A stretch of DNA of 64,000 nucleotides from Psococerastis gibbosa (GCA_963971405.1 OZ020485.1:39429469-39493468); one strand, 5' to 3'; positions 22,801-35,034 are shown, counted from the first letter of the stretch. The notes: generated by a model from the letters alone, not told the origin. Program-made: numbers and translations.

Positions 22801-24664
22801 TTAAAAAAAAATGTTCGTTAAAATATACATTTTTGTCAGGCACAGAAAGAACAAGAGCGTGGCGTGAGTGAAAACGTGCGGGAGGGGTGATACGATCGCA
22901 GTCGTGACTATAGACAGCCTCGCAAAACATTCTGGCTTCGACTATGGTCGCCTGGGTATAAAGTCAGCTTTGCGTTTTGATAGTGCTGGTGTCGCTCTGC
23001 GCTGAGCCGAACTCCAAAATGTTATAACAGCAACCAGATTGGTGTGGGCCCTCCAACTGTACTGTAGCGAGTGCGTTTAATTTTGGGGCCATCAAAAATG
23101 TGCTCCATTTCGACTCACGTAGAATTCTCGGCTTTACTAGAAAAATTGCTGTAGTCAAGGTCGACGCTTCAGATTGGGACAGACTAAGGTTATTTTGGGT
23201 TCGCTTAACATTTGCAGGGGGTTGAGAACTGGATCCGCGACTGGTTCGTTTCATTTTGGTCCCCCCTGGATGGGGTGTGGTTTCTAACGGTGGTATCAGT
23301 TGGTTTTAGTCTTTAGTGGAGTAGGTATAGGCTCTGACGGTTGTTGGTGTATCGCGGACCGCACCCGTCTGTGTGCACGAGCTGAAGTTAGCCAACAATG
23401 GTGTGGATGCACTCAACTATCTGGGTTGTGCACGTGATCAACACCCAGCGACATTCCCACCGCATTCAGCACAAATATCTTCTGGATGACCAAACTAAAT
23501 ACAGTAATTACCCGCCAATGGCCTTCCCGCGCAGTAGTATGTACTTAGACCTTTTCTGTTGGAGCCACCACTACGGACGGAGTCATTAAGTGGATGGCAG
23601 GCTAGCGTAACAATTTCTGTTGCACTTGGCATGTGGTCTCCTGCGTTCTTGAAGTAAATGCTTCATTGGAAGGGCGACTTACCTCATCTTTCCTATTGTA
23701 CCATCAACCTTCAGACTTGCAGGCGCATCCTGCGGTTTCATTACTCGTCTGCTTAATGGGGTAAAATTGTAGCTAATGGAAAATGCAGTTTCATTGAATT
23801 TTTGTAGTCTTCAATTTGTTGTGCCTCGTCTCACGTCTTGCATCTTCATCTTCTATTTATTACAATAATAGGTTCAATAGTATTGTATTACTAATATTAC
23901 GTAATACTCCACTGATTGGAATTAAACTTTTTCATTCATTTGCTTAGTGAAAACGTATCTAAGGAATTTTTCATTTACAACTTTGAGGGGTGGAAAAGGT
24001 GGGAGAACATTTGTCTCATTATTTCCCATTCACTGATGAGCAGCAAGGCAGCCAGTTGCCCTATACGAAGTAGTGAAACCAGCACTTACTAAATGTGCCA
24101 AAAACGGCAAAAGCTATATAGATAAAGTAATTAATAATTATTACCATTGCCCAACAATATATAAAAAAATATAAAATATAAAATATATATATAAAAATAC
24201 ATTATATGGTATTTTTCTAAATCCTCTAATTTCGGTTGCCTATATCCGTGGTCCAACGAATAATAAATTAATATGTTACTGGGTACTTCAGTGTACAATA
24301 CACCAAATAACACTTTACTGTAACTGGACCACTAAAAGGACCAGGTCAAAATGAAGAAACTCAACATGCCGGATTCAAACAACAAATCAGCGACATGTAC
24401 GACAAATCCATGAAATTGGACCACTTTTCCACCATCACCTAACCTGTATCCTTACTTTTTCCCTGTGCGTAAAAATATATGGTCTTAGAAGGTCCGATTA
24501 ACCTTCACATACTATACGGTAAAGCAGTATTATGATAGGTAAGTTTTCAAGTTGCTTCAAGACTATGCTGCTACAATCTCCAAATTTTCCAGTTAGCTTA
24601 CCGGACGCTCATTCCAAATGAAATCTAAGATGGATATTAACATGTATTATGCTTTTTCCATATT
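22801..24664. other. No recognisable gene
   Basis: Mostly unique sequence. An AT-only stretch lies at 24158-24200. Several short frames lack motifs. Confidence 0.35.
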
Positions 24665-25020
24665 ATTCAATTCAATTCATTCCTTTTCTTCAAATTCCTC
24701 ATCAATCAAAGATTGGCGATCGTCATGGCAATTTGGACCTTGAAAACTACTGTTTTGAAAAGGGAAGTCGTGCTATTCCCAAACCACAGCCTCAGGCTTT
24801 TCAACCGGGATGTTCTTCTTCTGACGGGAGCCCTCAGTATTTCAGTCTTCGTATCATCCGTTGGATTATTACCTTGTATTATTAAGTTACATACAGAAGA
24901 GCCTTCTGAGAAGGCGATATTTTTCGTTCTCTTCACACATATGTTAGTTTCCGTTTATAAACCGTCAGCAGCAACTCGGCTTATGCATCAATTCGCCACA
25001 GGATCTCAGCGTTCACTGCA
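24665..25020 (-). pseudogene. Lineage E non-LTR retrotransposon 3' fragment
   Basis: The minus frame contains RTSRLKSLRLWFGNST and VQIAMTIANL, matching the SWL..L..WFG...LF..AV...IA..IAN terminus of this lineage. The reverse strand at 24960-25015 extends into the same upstream block as 55768. The copy is more decayed than 55535-55850. Confidence 0.78.
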
Positions 25021-25601
25021 TTAAATACTATCATTTGTTTTCTATTGCAGAAGACCACGCGTTTGTGCGTGAAAATCAAGAGGGCTAAACAGTCAGCCAT
25101 GTTACGGGTCAGACGAATTTCCACATGTTCTTAGCTCATGAGTCTCGAATTCATTTAGCGGTCTAGTTAATCTACGGCTATTCATGCCGAGAAGCAGCGG
25201 AGGAAATAAATTTTGATGGCATACAAACATCATGTCAACCACCATAAGTAGCAAACGATCTTGATTGCATGAACTTGAATGGTATTCCCACACTTGTTGT
25301 CACTTTCTCCCATATGGAATTGCGCAACGCAGGCTTTAGATGTATACCGTCTGAAATCAATCTGTTGCACATATTGTTCATACGTATGATGAGTGGGTAA
25401 GCTCACCTTCTCATGTAACAATTTCTGAGGAAGTCACTCCACCACAGTAGTGGTCTGTTACTCCACTCCAAGTGGAATCGATTCCTACGGACTGAATCTG
25501 ATGTCTTGTGAGGGGACGTAACTCCACTAGTCACGCGGACTCACGCCTGTTCCGATTCCTAATCATACTCCATTAAATCCAGCTCAGATTTAACAGAGTA
25601 C
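25021..25601. other. No recognisable gene
   Basis: Unassigned. ACTCC-rich phrases at 25435-25580 do not form a clear repeat. Confidence 0.35.
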
Positions 25602-25995
25602 GGCGCCGATTCCACCGACCGGCTAGGGATAAATACAAATACGGTGACGTGGTAGCAGACATTCAAGACTTAGGCGGGGTTTCCACCGATCTCGCATTGC
25701 AGAATGCAAATGACATTGACGGAAATGTTTCTTTTACTCCATGTCATAGTTAAAGTTGATCAATGATCATGGAGTAAAATCACAAACAAACAAACTAAAA
25801 TTAAAAAACTGCGTCATGGGATATGTTAATAACAAACATATTAATAGATTTCTATAAAAAGAAAAACTATAATTTCCGTCAATGTCATTTGCATTCTGCA
25901 ATGCGAGGTCGGTGGAAACCTCGCCTAAGTCTGGAATGTCTGCTACCACGTCACCGCTTTTGTTTTAGCCCTAGCCGGTCGGTGGAAACCCCGCC
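25602..25995. mobile_element. MITE-C copy (PIF/Harbinger-like)
   Basis: The outer arms carry CCACCGACCGGCTAGGG and its reverse. Inner arms carry TTAGGCGGGGTTTCCACCGA and CTCGCATTGCAGAATGC and their reverses. The middle has TGATCAATGATCA and ACAAACAAACAAACTAAAAT. The right terminus reads GGTGGAAACCCCGCC rather than GGTGGAATGGGCGCC, so the terminal module has been swapped or never changed. A target duplication is not clear here. Confidence 0.85.
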
Positions 25996-26889
25996 TTAGC
26001 GAATTGCACCATCCCATCGCATGTACACAGGGCTTTGACTAGCCGACCCGATGGACTCGTTACGCCGGATGACAGTAATAATGATCGTGTACGGTGGACA
26101 AAGTTGGAATGACGAAAAATATTTAAATATGGATCCGGATTTTATAGATCTGATCACAGCTGCATCATTAGTGAATAGTATAAAGACAATACTGATAATG
26201 TCATTATTATTGACCGTTTAGGGGCAGCTTATCACGCGTGTACGTACTACTCATTGTATCGTAAAATGGACACCGCGTGCATGTACAACTGTAAATGTTC
26301 ATGGAACAAATTAAATTAATTAATAACAATTCATATAAAAAAACCTTTCTTTTACTAACGTATAAATAGGAAAGCGTGTGCGGAATTGTCCGTGTGTACC
26401 GGATCTAATGGTATAACCGTTCATTTTTACTTTTTCGTTTTGAAATGCACGAAAGAAACGAACGCGGACAGACGTAGTAGGAGTATTGACGAAGAACGGT
26501 TGACTAACAAATGGACCGGATATTACCGAATAAGACATAGGGATTATTTAACCAATTTAGGTATTCACGGTAAAGATGGGGCTAGTTTAGGCCAAAGAAC
26601 ACGTTTTTAGATTCAAGTATGTGGTGTACATTGTATTGTACAATGCATCCGGGCAGCACCTCATTTAATGATAGCTAATTAATGTACTGTATAGAGCGAG
26701 GAATTCTATTAGGATGTGACATAGAAAAACATTCATTGAAGAATTCAGGTATCAACGCTACTAAACTCGGTTTATTCCCGCTACGGTAGGTACCTGTTTT
26801 TATATAAGACATTTCTAATTTTTACTCCATCAGCGTCGGAATGGTACAGAGGCCTAGACCAGCAAATACTAGAAGAATTCTTTTTTATA
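25996..26889. other. No recognisable gene
   Basis: Unassigned sequence. A 74-codon open frame at 26386 shows no domain. A GTACATTGTATTGTACAATG hairpin lies near 26627. Confidence 0.35.
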
Positions 26890-27070
26890 TATATATATTT
26901 TTTTTAAATGATTAATCGCATACAAACTATTTAATGAATGTATCCGATTGACCTTTTCAGTCGCCTCTGTAGGTTATTACCCGTGATGAGTACGACACGT
27001 CTCCGATTCCATGGCGTATTAAGACTCGCACAAGTGCCAGCACGTTACCACCTGGCCATCGAAGTCGAAT
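26890..27070 (-). repeat. REP-A copy
   Basis: The inverted copy's AT tail is at 26885-26915 and its head (GACTTCGATGGCCAGGTGGTAACG on the minus strand) is near 27068. The A box TGGCCAGGTGG is intact here, with CTGGCACTTGTGCGAGTCTT downstream. Confidence 0.65.
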
Positions 27071-28071
27071 TGAACACATTGTATAGTAGTACCTAGAGCA
27101 TACATAGCAACTTTTACAACATCTTACCAATGTATAGCACCAAAATATTTAACGTACTAGATATTTGTTCTGGGTTTTAGTAATAATAAGGTAATAAACT
27201 AAGGGAAGATAGGAGAACTGAGGGCTTCCGGCAGAAGAAGAATATCGTCGAAAAACCTGTGACAGGGTTGCCTCTTCAACATAAGTTAGTTTAATTTCAG
27301 TACTATGTACCATATAAAACCATTTGCTTCAATTTATTAACAAGGCCATGACTATAAAAACCTGCAAACTTTGGTTAAACTGGGTGCCATAGGAGCGCTA
27401 CAGGAGCAGCTCAAAAAGACCAATTTTGGGGTTTTCGTTGTTTATAGGTAGAGAACGACTACTTGGCAGCGCTCATATGGTTTGATATGATGCCGGGGGT
27501 GTGTAGGAACTTGACTCGCGCGCTGCCGCGCGCGTTGACAAGTTCACTCTTGCCGGTTATTTAGGCTACAATTATTGTTATGTATTCTGTGTAACTGTCA
27601 GTATGGCTCCTGACAACAGATATTTTGTAAATTTCCTACTATAGCCTACTTCCTCCGCTTTTTGCCGTACATTTTCTATCCTTCCTTCCCAATACACCAA
27701 CATGGCCATGATGTTTCACGCGCTTGTTAAATTAAAATAATTAAAATTATTATTTTTCAGGGCTAGACAGGGGCTGGCGCAAGCACGAGGAGCAGCTAAT
27801 TACTCCTGCCAAGTCTATATTTGGCAGTAAGGCGCAATGTTGGCTCATGATTGCGCTCCATGTCTTGCGTGCCCTCCGAGTAAACATAGGCAGACGCAAT
27901 GGTAAATGTACGTCCGGAGTCATACGTGCTTTTTCAAACCCGTACCAAACGTCTATTCAAATAGTCGTCAAGAAAACCATACGCAACACATCAAACTCAA
28001 GCTATTTCGGCACTACTATAGCAGAAGTGTATTCACAGAGAAAGGAGGGGGTATAGTGGTAAATGATCAGT
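27071..28071. other. No recognisable gene
   Basis: Unassigned. A GCGCGCTGCCGCGCGCG palindrome occurs near 27519. A 69-codon frame at 27847 is not recognisable. Confidence 0.35.
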
Positions 28072-28215
28072 TTGGAATGGTGGTAGCGTGCTTGTACTTG
28101 TGCGAGGTTCTACACACCATCCGATCGGAGACGTGTCGAAACTGAACTCAACTCATACAGTAGGTGCATTAAATTGTTTACATACGACTAATCTTTTATT
28201 TAAAAATATATATTG
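28072..28215 (+). repeat. REP-A copy, shortened
   Basis: Matches GGTGGTAGCGTGCTTGTACTTGTGCGAG and the AT tail, with about 40 bp missing between. Confidence 0.6.
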
Positions 28216-28244
28216 TATATTATTGTTAAGAGCGTACGTCCCGT

Positions 28245-28365
28245 AGGATATACATATAGGTAACCCAAAATCCGTTTCTTTTACAGACTTATTATTTAAT
28301 TAACAAAGCAAGATAATAAAGATTTGTCTCCTTTATGTTGTAGAAGACTACATCAATGTCAACAG
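28245..28365. mobile_element. MITE-B half copy
   Basis: Carries TTAATTAACAAAGCAAGATAATAAAGATTTG and GTTGTAGAAGACTACATCA, the left arm of the palindromic element at 34065 and 62589. The complementary arm is missing. Confidence 0.65.
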
Positions 28366-29215
28366 AAAAAAAAGAAAACTTACATAACCCGACCACGATA
28401 GGAGAGGACTTGGAACAAGACGTCAGGGGAAAAACCGGAAAGGAGCACTTTTGGTCGAAATTGAGATAATGGTGGCCGTCTGTTCAGTTTTTAATGTATA
28501 GTTTCATATGCCCCAACAAAACCGAAGAAAAAGTAAGGTTCTTCAAAAATGGCATGGGAAAAAACAGCATACAGGGGAAGAAACGGCTACTTTAAACTTC
28601 GATTTCTGAAAAATCAATCGAATCAAATTTTTCCCCTGACGTCACTTATAAAAAATGAAATAAACACGGTGTTCCGCTTATGCCTTGCTTATGCTTTCAA
28701 ATAAACTAAGTGTTCTAAGTACTATCCTATTTTATCGTAGTTGGGTAGTCGCATTTTATACATGATCACCCTAAACACAGACCCTGTGACTACACTTCAT
28801 AAACCCCCGGCCCCTGGACACCTCTCACTGACACAGACCACCTAATAGAAACCCCTGGACTCGTAGAAAAGTTGCAAAAACCTCCAATGTCTGCTTGGTT
28901 TGGCTGAACCTATGGTGAACTTTAGAAGTACGAGTAATAAGGGAATCGAATTTTAGGTTGGAGTATGGAGAGGTGTGAAAGATCAAGGTCCCTGATGGGA
29001 AGATGGGACTTGACTGCCAATAATATTCAATACTCAGTAGCACACTCTCATTAAATTATGTATTACCATTATTCAAGGCCAAAGAAAGGATTACACCGCG
29101 AGAATAACTATTATGCAATGTTACGTTGCCGGGGCAGTCCTGAGTCGCGGTCGCTAACGTCCCATAGGTCTGCAAGTATGCAGATTACTTCTTCTTCTAT
29201 ATCTACCTCGTTAGT
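28366..29215. other. No recognisable gene
   Basis: Unassigned sequence with C-rich phrases (CCCCGGCCCCTGG, ACCCCTGG) near 28800-28860. Confidence 0.35.
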
Positions 29216-29217
29216 AC

Positions 29218-29290
29218 CCCTTCTTCTTCTTCGTATGCCTCTTCTATCGAAGATTGGCGATCATCATGACAATCATTAGACACCAGATAC
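29218..29290 (-). repeat. Lineage E retrotransposon tail fragment
   Basis: Contains CTTCTTCTTCGTATGCCTC and TCGAAGATTGGCGATCATCA, the reverse of the lineage E 3' terminus and tail. Confidence 0.65.
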
Positions 29291-29841
29291 CATACTTCGG
29301 ACTCCCCGAACGGAATTAAAGTATGTAGAGTGTCGAGTACTCCATCAGTGGATAATATTGTAGTATGGAGATAGAAAGTGGGTGGCACATTCTTGCTGAG
29401 TGCCATAAGTTATCTGCGTTTTTTCCAAAACGATTGAGTATTATGAATTTTGAACTTTTTTAATACAACTTATTACAACTTAATTTAGTAAATAATTAGG
29501 AATAATACATTTGTAAAAACTGACCAAAGTGAATCAAATTATTATAAGCGTGACATCAAAAACGTCATTTGTAATATTACAACAAAACAACTACGAAATT
29601 CTGGTGTCGCGATATCCGATCAGTTTTGGAGTTCTTTTATGTCACTTTTAAAACTACCGCCAGTTCGTTCGCCTTTTTATTTTGGCGGAAATTTTGATTA
29701 TTTATCTTACCCCGGTCTCCCCTATAATAAATAAACAGAAATAAATAGGTAAGCATGTAAAGGTCCCCTCATACCTGTTCTTTACTTATGAGATGATCTG
29801 CTGACTGCTACATATTTTTTAAGAGGAGATTGTTACAATAA

Positions 29842-29994
29842 ACGCTGGAAGGATGAGTTGGAAACTGACCTTCATCACGAGTTGGGACTTGGGAGTCCGT
29901 AGATGGTGAACCGTTATACAAAACCGAAATGACTGGAAGAGTGTTATCGAGCAGGCCAAAGCTCATCAACGGATGTAGAGCCAGAAGAAGAAGA
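29842..29994 (+). pseudogene. Lineage D retrotransposon tail with 15-bp TSD
   Basis: The sequence corresponds to the last blocks of the 10735-11039 fragment (RWKDELETDL; the Arg-Asp-Asp-Trp-like and QAKAH coding region) and ends AGCCAGAAGAAGAAGAAG. Flanks AGATTGTTACAATAA (29827) and AGATTGTTATAATTA (29995) match at 13 of 15. It is a very short 5'-truncated insertion; the frame is broken. Confidence 0.82.
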
Positions 29995-30009
29995 AGATTG
30001 TTATAATTA

Positions 30010-30539
30010 CAAGATGGAAAGAGCATTGGCTCGTTCCAGCCACTGGGTTAGCTGGGGGATACTGACCGCCAAGCTTCTATGGCCCATTGACCGTCTGGAA
30101 CTGAGCCAATAGGCTTCCATAAATTCCATTCTGATCTTAGCCAATTTTTTAATGTCAAGTGTTTGCTTGGCCTGGAGGTCATGGGTGGCTGTGCAATGGT
30201 CAACTTAACTGGAAGAGATGTGGCCGCGGATCGTTATTAAGTGATTATACCCGCGGTGTTTGCCAATGAAGTAAGCATACCATCATCTGAAGAAATAAGT
30301 AGCAGTCAAGGCAAGACTAGAGCAAAATTATATGATTTGACCGGGTTATTGCACACTGCGGTAAAATACGATATAACCGGGAGATAAAAATGACTTATGT
30401 ATACAATAATATATGCAATTGTATAGTAGAATTATTTTCGCTTTCAATATCCCAATACTAGGCATTCCTTTTTGTGGTTATCCTGTGTCGGTCACATAAA
30501 ATGTGCGGTAAACAGAGCGGAGACTTTTCCAAAAGTTTG
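30010..30539. other. No recognisable gene
   Basis: Unassigned. CACTGGGTTAGCTGGGGGATACTGACC at 30040 resembles no family here. Confidence 0.35.
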
Positions 30540-30895
30540 TTGTTTGTTTCTTTTGTTTTCCAACGTCGACTTTCAGAATTTCTGTTTTAAACAACCCTGT
30601 CAGCGGGAGTTTATTAACTTGAGGCACCCCAAGACCAGACTGCTTCACCAGAAGCGGAGTTGACTCACAGGGTGGACTATAATGGATTCCGAACTACTTG
30701 GGGAACTCAGTAAAGTCACACGATTAATTCGGAGGTGACCAGAACTCGAACGCACGTAGACTGACTGGTATCGTCTCCGCGCGTTATCATGTCCCACCAT
30801 GTTCCCCTGTCAACGCTGTGCACACAACCAAGTTCGCTGCAGTTTAGAACAGGCTCTGTTTTGGTGGGTTCAATTTGTTACAGCCGTTGACAAGT
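30540..30895 (-). mobile_element. SINE-3, long variant
   Basis: Inverted relative of the 9578 element with the body extended by about 100 bp (AAGCAACCCTGTCAGC region). It carries a TTTGTTTG-type tail at its low-coordinate side, i.e. (AAC)n on the minus strand. It shares CGGAACCACTTGGG-like and CAAGTTTGCTGCAGTTT blocks with 58262-58620. Confidence 0.7.
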
Positions 30896-31796
30896 TTCCA
30901 CGTAGAAACCTAAGTCTGTTGCTTCGCCCTACGTTCACATGGGGCAAGGAGTTTTTTATTTTCGCCATGGGCCTTCCCAATGACCATGACATGACTATCC
31001 TCAATAACCAAACTCTCTTGACTAAATCCATCCGTGCAAAGGCGGGTAGGTAATAATTGTTGGGGGGGGGGGGGGGGTATTTAAGTCCAACATGCTTTAT
31101 TTTAAGAAGGGCATCTGTCATGATTCAAGACGAGCATTTTACCGTATGTTGCGCCACGAAAACATGGCAAGTCGTTTGCCTTCTTTGTATAGCTGTTAAC
31201 ATTTGACAAAATCGCCGGCCATCTTATCATCACTAGACGTCCTTCCTATCGCGAACTATATAAGTACCCATAGGGTACACGGACCTCAACTTTCCTCATG
31301 TCCGGCACTTGACAGCTTATCACGTTTGGGTGGTCATTAGTCATGTATAGGTATATCGCCCGCAGGGTGGGGTTGTAATTTAGTAAACAAACATTGTACA
31401 ATAGATAGTGGATGGTCCGTAAATACGAGTAATTATTATTGTTATTATACTATATCTATATGATTGAAAATATAATACACGGGCCAACACGGTATTAAAC
31501 CCCATAAATAGTCCGTTGAAACAACGGTTAAGTACAATGGAAAATACTATTCTTATCTATTCTTAACAGACTCACAGCTACGGTGTCGTAGTTTGTGACT
31601 GAAGTCACTTCTGACTTCTTGACGTTGTTTCCCTAACTCCACGAAGGTTGGCATTCGCATTTTCCAACCACTGGGACACAGTACAATAGGCTGCCATTGT
31701 ATACTCATACAGATTTTCTTTCTCATATTGATGTTTTTTAAACTGCCCAATTGGCCACTTCTTTTAAAAATAATAAATAGGAGGATTCATCGCAAT
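30896..31796. other. No recognisable gene; G-run of about 17
   Basis: A G-run lies at 31062-31078. I found no flanking CAG...CTG ends. The rest is unassigned. Confidence 0.35.
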
Positions 31797-32625
31797 TATT
31801 GATTTTTGCTTTCCAATTTATACGTAGTATAAGGAAACTTTGTGACGGTCGAAATTTTCGATTCCGAGATTTCAACGGATTTACACGTTTTGAGGTCCCA
31901 GGAACCCAAAAAAGTGGTTTTTACGAAATGTCTGTTTGTCTGTCGTTCTGTCTGTCTGTCTGTCTGTGCGTCGATTTCCGGGCAACTACTTGATGAAATT
32001 CGGCATGTAGGTTCACAAAAATCATACCTCGGAACAATTTTTTTTATTTGGGGCTAGCTTAATTTGGAGGGGTTTTATTCTCAAAAAACTCCAAAAAAAA
32101 AGTCTAAAAAAATTATTTCTCAAAAACGGCTCCAACGATTTCTTTTAAATTCACATATATTGTAGTCGTTATTAATATGAACGAAATGCGTGGGGTCGCT
32201 TGCCCCTTGATAGGTTGCTTCTGGGGGTAAAAACATAAAAATAACTAAATTTTAATGAAAAATGACTAAAAAATAATTTTTCTGCGAAACCTTTCTATCG
32301 ACGATTTCTACCTTCAGGCATGTTTTAGGTGTTAAATTGAGTAACGAAACCGGACAGGTTGCTTTCCCAGAAAAGTATTTGGTTTTGCAAAAAAAAATGT
32401 CCTGCCAGTATTGCTGTGTGGTAATGTGTTGGTCGGACCTATCTAGAATTTACCTCACCTCCAGTGACGACAGGTGGACAACCCCCCCCCCCCCCCCGAG
32501 ATATCGGAAATTTAACCATAGGAAAATTATTTACCATGACATTACTCATTTTCTCTATCTACTAATTTTGATAAATTGGAAAACATGTTCGAGTAAACTC
32601 GGACCGGTTCTTTATTTATAATATT
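31797..32625 (-). mobile_element. REP-C, near-complete inverted copy
   Basis: Runs from TGCTTTCCAATTTATACGTA at 31808 to ACTCGGACCGGTTCTTT near 32614. It has a TGTCTGTCTGTCTGTC tract at 31940-31965, GACGACAGGTGGACA and a C-run of 15 at 32481-32497. Similar over its length to 13565-14415. Confidence 0.82.
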
Positions 32626-32797
32626 ACTAAATCCCCCCCCCCTAACAAATTTTTTTTTCTCTCTCTTGACCCCCTCTCATATTTCATCCTGCGGACGGCC
32701 ATGGGCAGATGTTAACCGAGAATGTATTCTTCAATGATAGATTTTCTAGCTGAACTGTTGCAACTGCCTTTGTGCAATTGTGCACTATGCCTAAAAG

Positions 32798-33362
32798 CAG
32801 TGCCGGGCTTGGCCTTCAGGGGTCCGGGATGGTACGGCGGGCCCTTTCTCGGGCAGAAAAGTCTTATACCCTTTGACCAATATCAATTATAAAATGGAGA
32901 CAAAGGATGCAAAATAGAATGGAGTGAGGCGATTAATCATTAATGCCACGACACGTTCCAATTTCCCGCCAAATATTTCGACAAGTTTATTTGTTTTTGT
33001 TTTGATTTTTTATTCTATTCTAAATTTGAATTGGGCGGCTTCTCCAGGCGGCGCCGCAGGGTTGCCAGATTTACAAAACATAAAAACCGGACAGAGAGTC
33101 AATGGGCCGTTCTATCTAGTGTAAATTTTTCTAAAAAAAAAGTCTTTTTATCTAGTCTTGAATTTAGTGAATTTTGAGGAACTTTCTATCATTGTGGCTA
33201 GTATCAGATTTTTAAAATAATTTCATTCTATCCTCCAGAAAAAAGTTTATTGCACGCTCGAGCAAAAGAACCGGACGGTCTGACATCAATTTTTTCACCG
33301 GACAGAGGTACGAAAAACCGGACACCTGGCAACCGTAGGCCCCATAGTCAAGCCCGGCACTG
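32798..33362. mobile_element. hAT-like element with perfect 8-bp TSD
   Basis: The element is 565 bp. Ends are CAGTGCCGGGCTTGG and the reverse of CAAGCCCGGCACTG. CCTAAAAG flanks it at 32790-32797 and 33363-33370. The termini resemble the element at 342-814. Inside lies a second inverted-repeat segment (33058-33335). No transposase frame. Confidence 0.92.
33058..33335. mobile_element. Nested inverted-repeat element, GGGTTGCCAG ends
   Basis: Ends are AGGGTTGCCAG and the reverse of CTGGCAACC. The phrase ACCGGACAGAG occurs near both ends. No target duplication is visible. The terminus matches the element at 33577-33929, pointing to a common family. Confidence 0.6.
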
Positions 33363-33576
33363 CCTAAAAGTTGCTAGTAAAGCATCTTCTTGAAATTGAC
33401 GCGGGGCGACACGTGGAAGCCTCCTTGAACTGAGCCGTCCTTGGAAAAAGCCTTGAACGAGGTTCGAATTCAGGGTCGCTCTCGTTTACCACTGCAAGCC
33501 ATTAACATTGCGCGCTTCAAACAGCATTCCAGGCTGTTTACGAAAAATGCTGTTCCGCATATCCATAAGGCATAAA

Positions 33577-33929
33577 TAGGGTTGCCAGACGCCAGGGATT
33601 CAGACTGCCGTCAGGAATGTCAGGAATGGCCGGGTGAATGTCAGGAATTTTACGAGAAGCATGCAAATAAAGAATATTGATTTCGTAACGTTAAAAATGT
33701 GAAATAAAGACTGAAATGAAAAACCTTTTCGCGCTTTAACTTCAATCCAAAATTTGGCGGGAAATTTACGACATTATAATACGATATATACCTAATTTTG
33801 CAAAATTATTTATTTGAATTCTAGCAAAGCAGTTTTTAACAGTGAAATGCACAAATTAATTTACACCATCTAGAATGACACTTTGGTTCAGGTGTCAGGA
33901 ACTGAGGTTTCTGAAATCTGGTAACCCTA
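33577..33929. mobile_element. hAT-like element, TAGGGTTGCCAGA ends, perfect 8-bp TSD
   Basis: The element is 353 bp. Ends are TAGGGTTGCCAGA and the reverse of TCTGGTAACCCTA. GGCATAAA is duplicated at 33569-33576 and 33930-33937. The interior has three GTCAGGAAT repeats near the left end and GTGTCAGGAACTG near the right. Non-coding. Confidence 0.9.
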
Positions 33930-34064
33930 GGCATAAAGGACTGTATAAAAGGTTTTGTATGTGAGTAGCGTGGTCTGCTTGGGCCTTGGACAAGCCCCTG
34001 CTTCAAGAGAGACAATCAGAGGGGTAAGTGTAAATAAATTGAATTGAATTGTTAATGGGACATG

Positions 34065-34400
34065 CTACGTAGAAATTTCAAAATTTGTTGCTTTAAGTGA
34101 CTTTTTATTTTTTTAATTAATTAAAAAAGCAAGTTATTAAAGATTTGGCTCGTGCAAGTTGTAGAAGACTACTTCATGCATCATATAATAGGAAATATTA
34201 AATTTTCGGTACCTTAGTTCTTTCATAAAAATCAGAGGGGACTAAAGTTTTGTGTAATCTGAGATTTTTGGAAAAACTACAAAACCGAAAATTAAAAATA
34301 CCCGATTATATGATGCACGAAGTAGTCTACTAAAACTGAGCCAAATTTTTAATAACTTGCTTAGTTAATGAGATAAAAAAATGAGTCTCTCTCCGGTCTT
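34065..34400. mobile_element. MITE-B, near-complete palindrome
   Basis: Left arm: AAGCAAGTTATTAAAGATTTGGCTC, GTTGTAGAAGACTACTTCATGCATCATATAAT. The right arm is its reverse from 34296 to 34380. About 75 bp of loop separates the arms. Relatives are at 62589 and 28245. No coding sequence. Confidence 0.82.
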
Positions 34401-34419
34401 GTAGTGGTGATGACAATGG

Positions 34420-34645
34420 ATCCCCCCCCCCCCGTATACATTTTATCCTTCTTTTTTTTCACTCTTCCTCACTTGTTTCTTCTCTATTTAATTTTGCATT
34501 AATCAATAATAGGCTACATACATTATTTTATGTTTTTTTTAGGGTTAGCATGAAAACAAGACTTTATATAATATTATAGTCGTATTGTTCTTCTTTTGTT
34601 TCTTTTTCAATAAAGTCGTTTTCATTTCATTTCAAAAGTATTTAA
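34420..34645 (+). repeat. REP-G retroposon 3' end
   Basis: Shares CAATGGATCCCC followed by a C-run, CTTGTTTCTTCTCTATTTAATTTT, GTTAGCATGAAA, CAAGACTTTAT and TTCAATAAAGTCGTTTTCATTTCATTT with 40250-40470. Polyadenylation-like signal plus repeated tail; no reading frame. Confidence 0.7.
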
Positions 34646-35034
34646 TTTTGGGGTGCATTTCCTCTTAACATCAAATATCTATTATCAATGTAAACACATT
34701 TATCTGGGCAGTTTAATCCATGTTTTGTACCTCCTTCTAACACAGATTGGCCCCTATTGAATTTGATTTGTGAAAAAAACGATTGGTGTGGTAGTCTTGA
34801 AGTGCAGGCAACATGTCACATAAATCGAAATGTACAGAAGCATTTTTTTTTAATTTAACGGACATTTTTTACGGCTCTGCGATCGATATTTCATGTGAAA
34901 ATAGACTTTATACAAAAAACACGTAGTGGGTTGTGGCATTAAGGGGGAAGAAGAAGAAGTAAGAAAAAAGTAATAAAACCTTAGTTAATTCTTATTGAAA
35001 AAGTCGACACATTGGCTCATGACAGGCCGGACTT

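Noticed and set aside
26627-26646. Short hairpin as a small RNA or regulatory site
   Set aside because: A 20-base AT-rich palindrome is expected by chance; nothing around it supports function.
31060-31080. Poly-G run as a sequencing gap or vector
   Set aside because: Similar runs recur at defined positions in dated elements, so the run is probably real; its exact length is uncertain.
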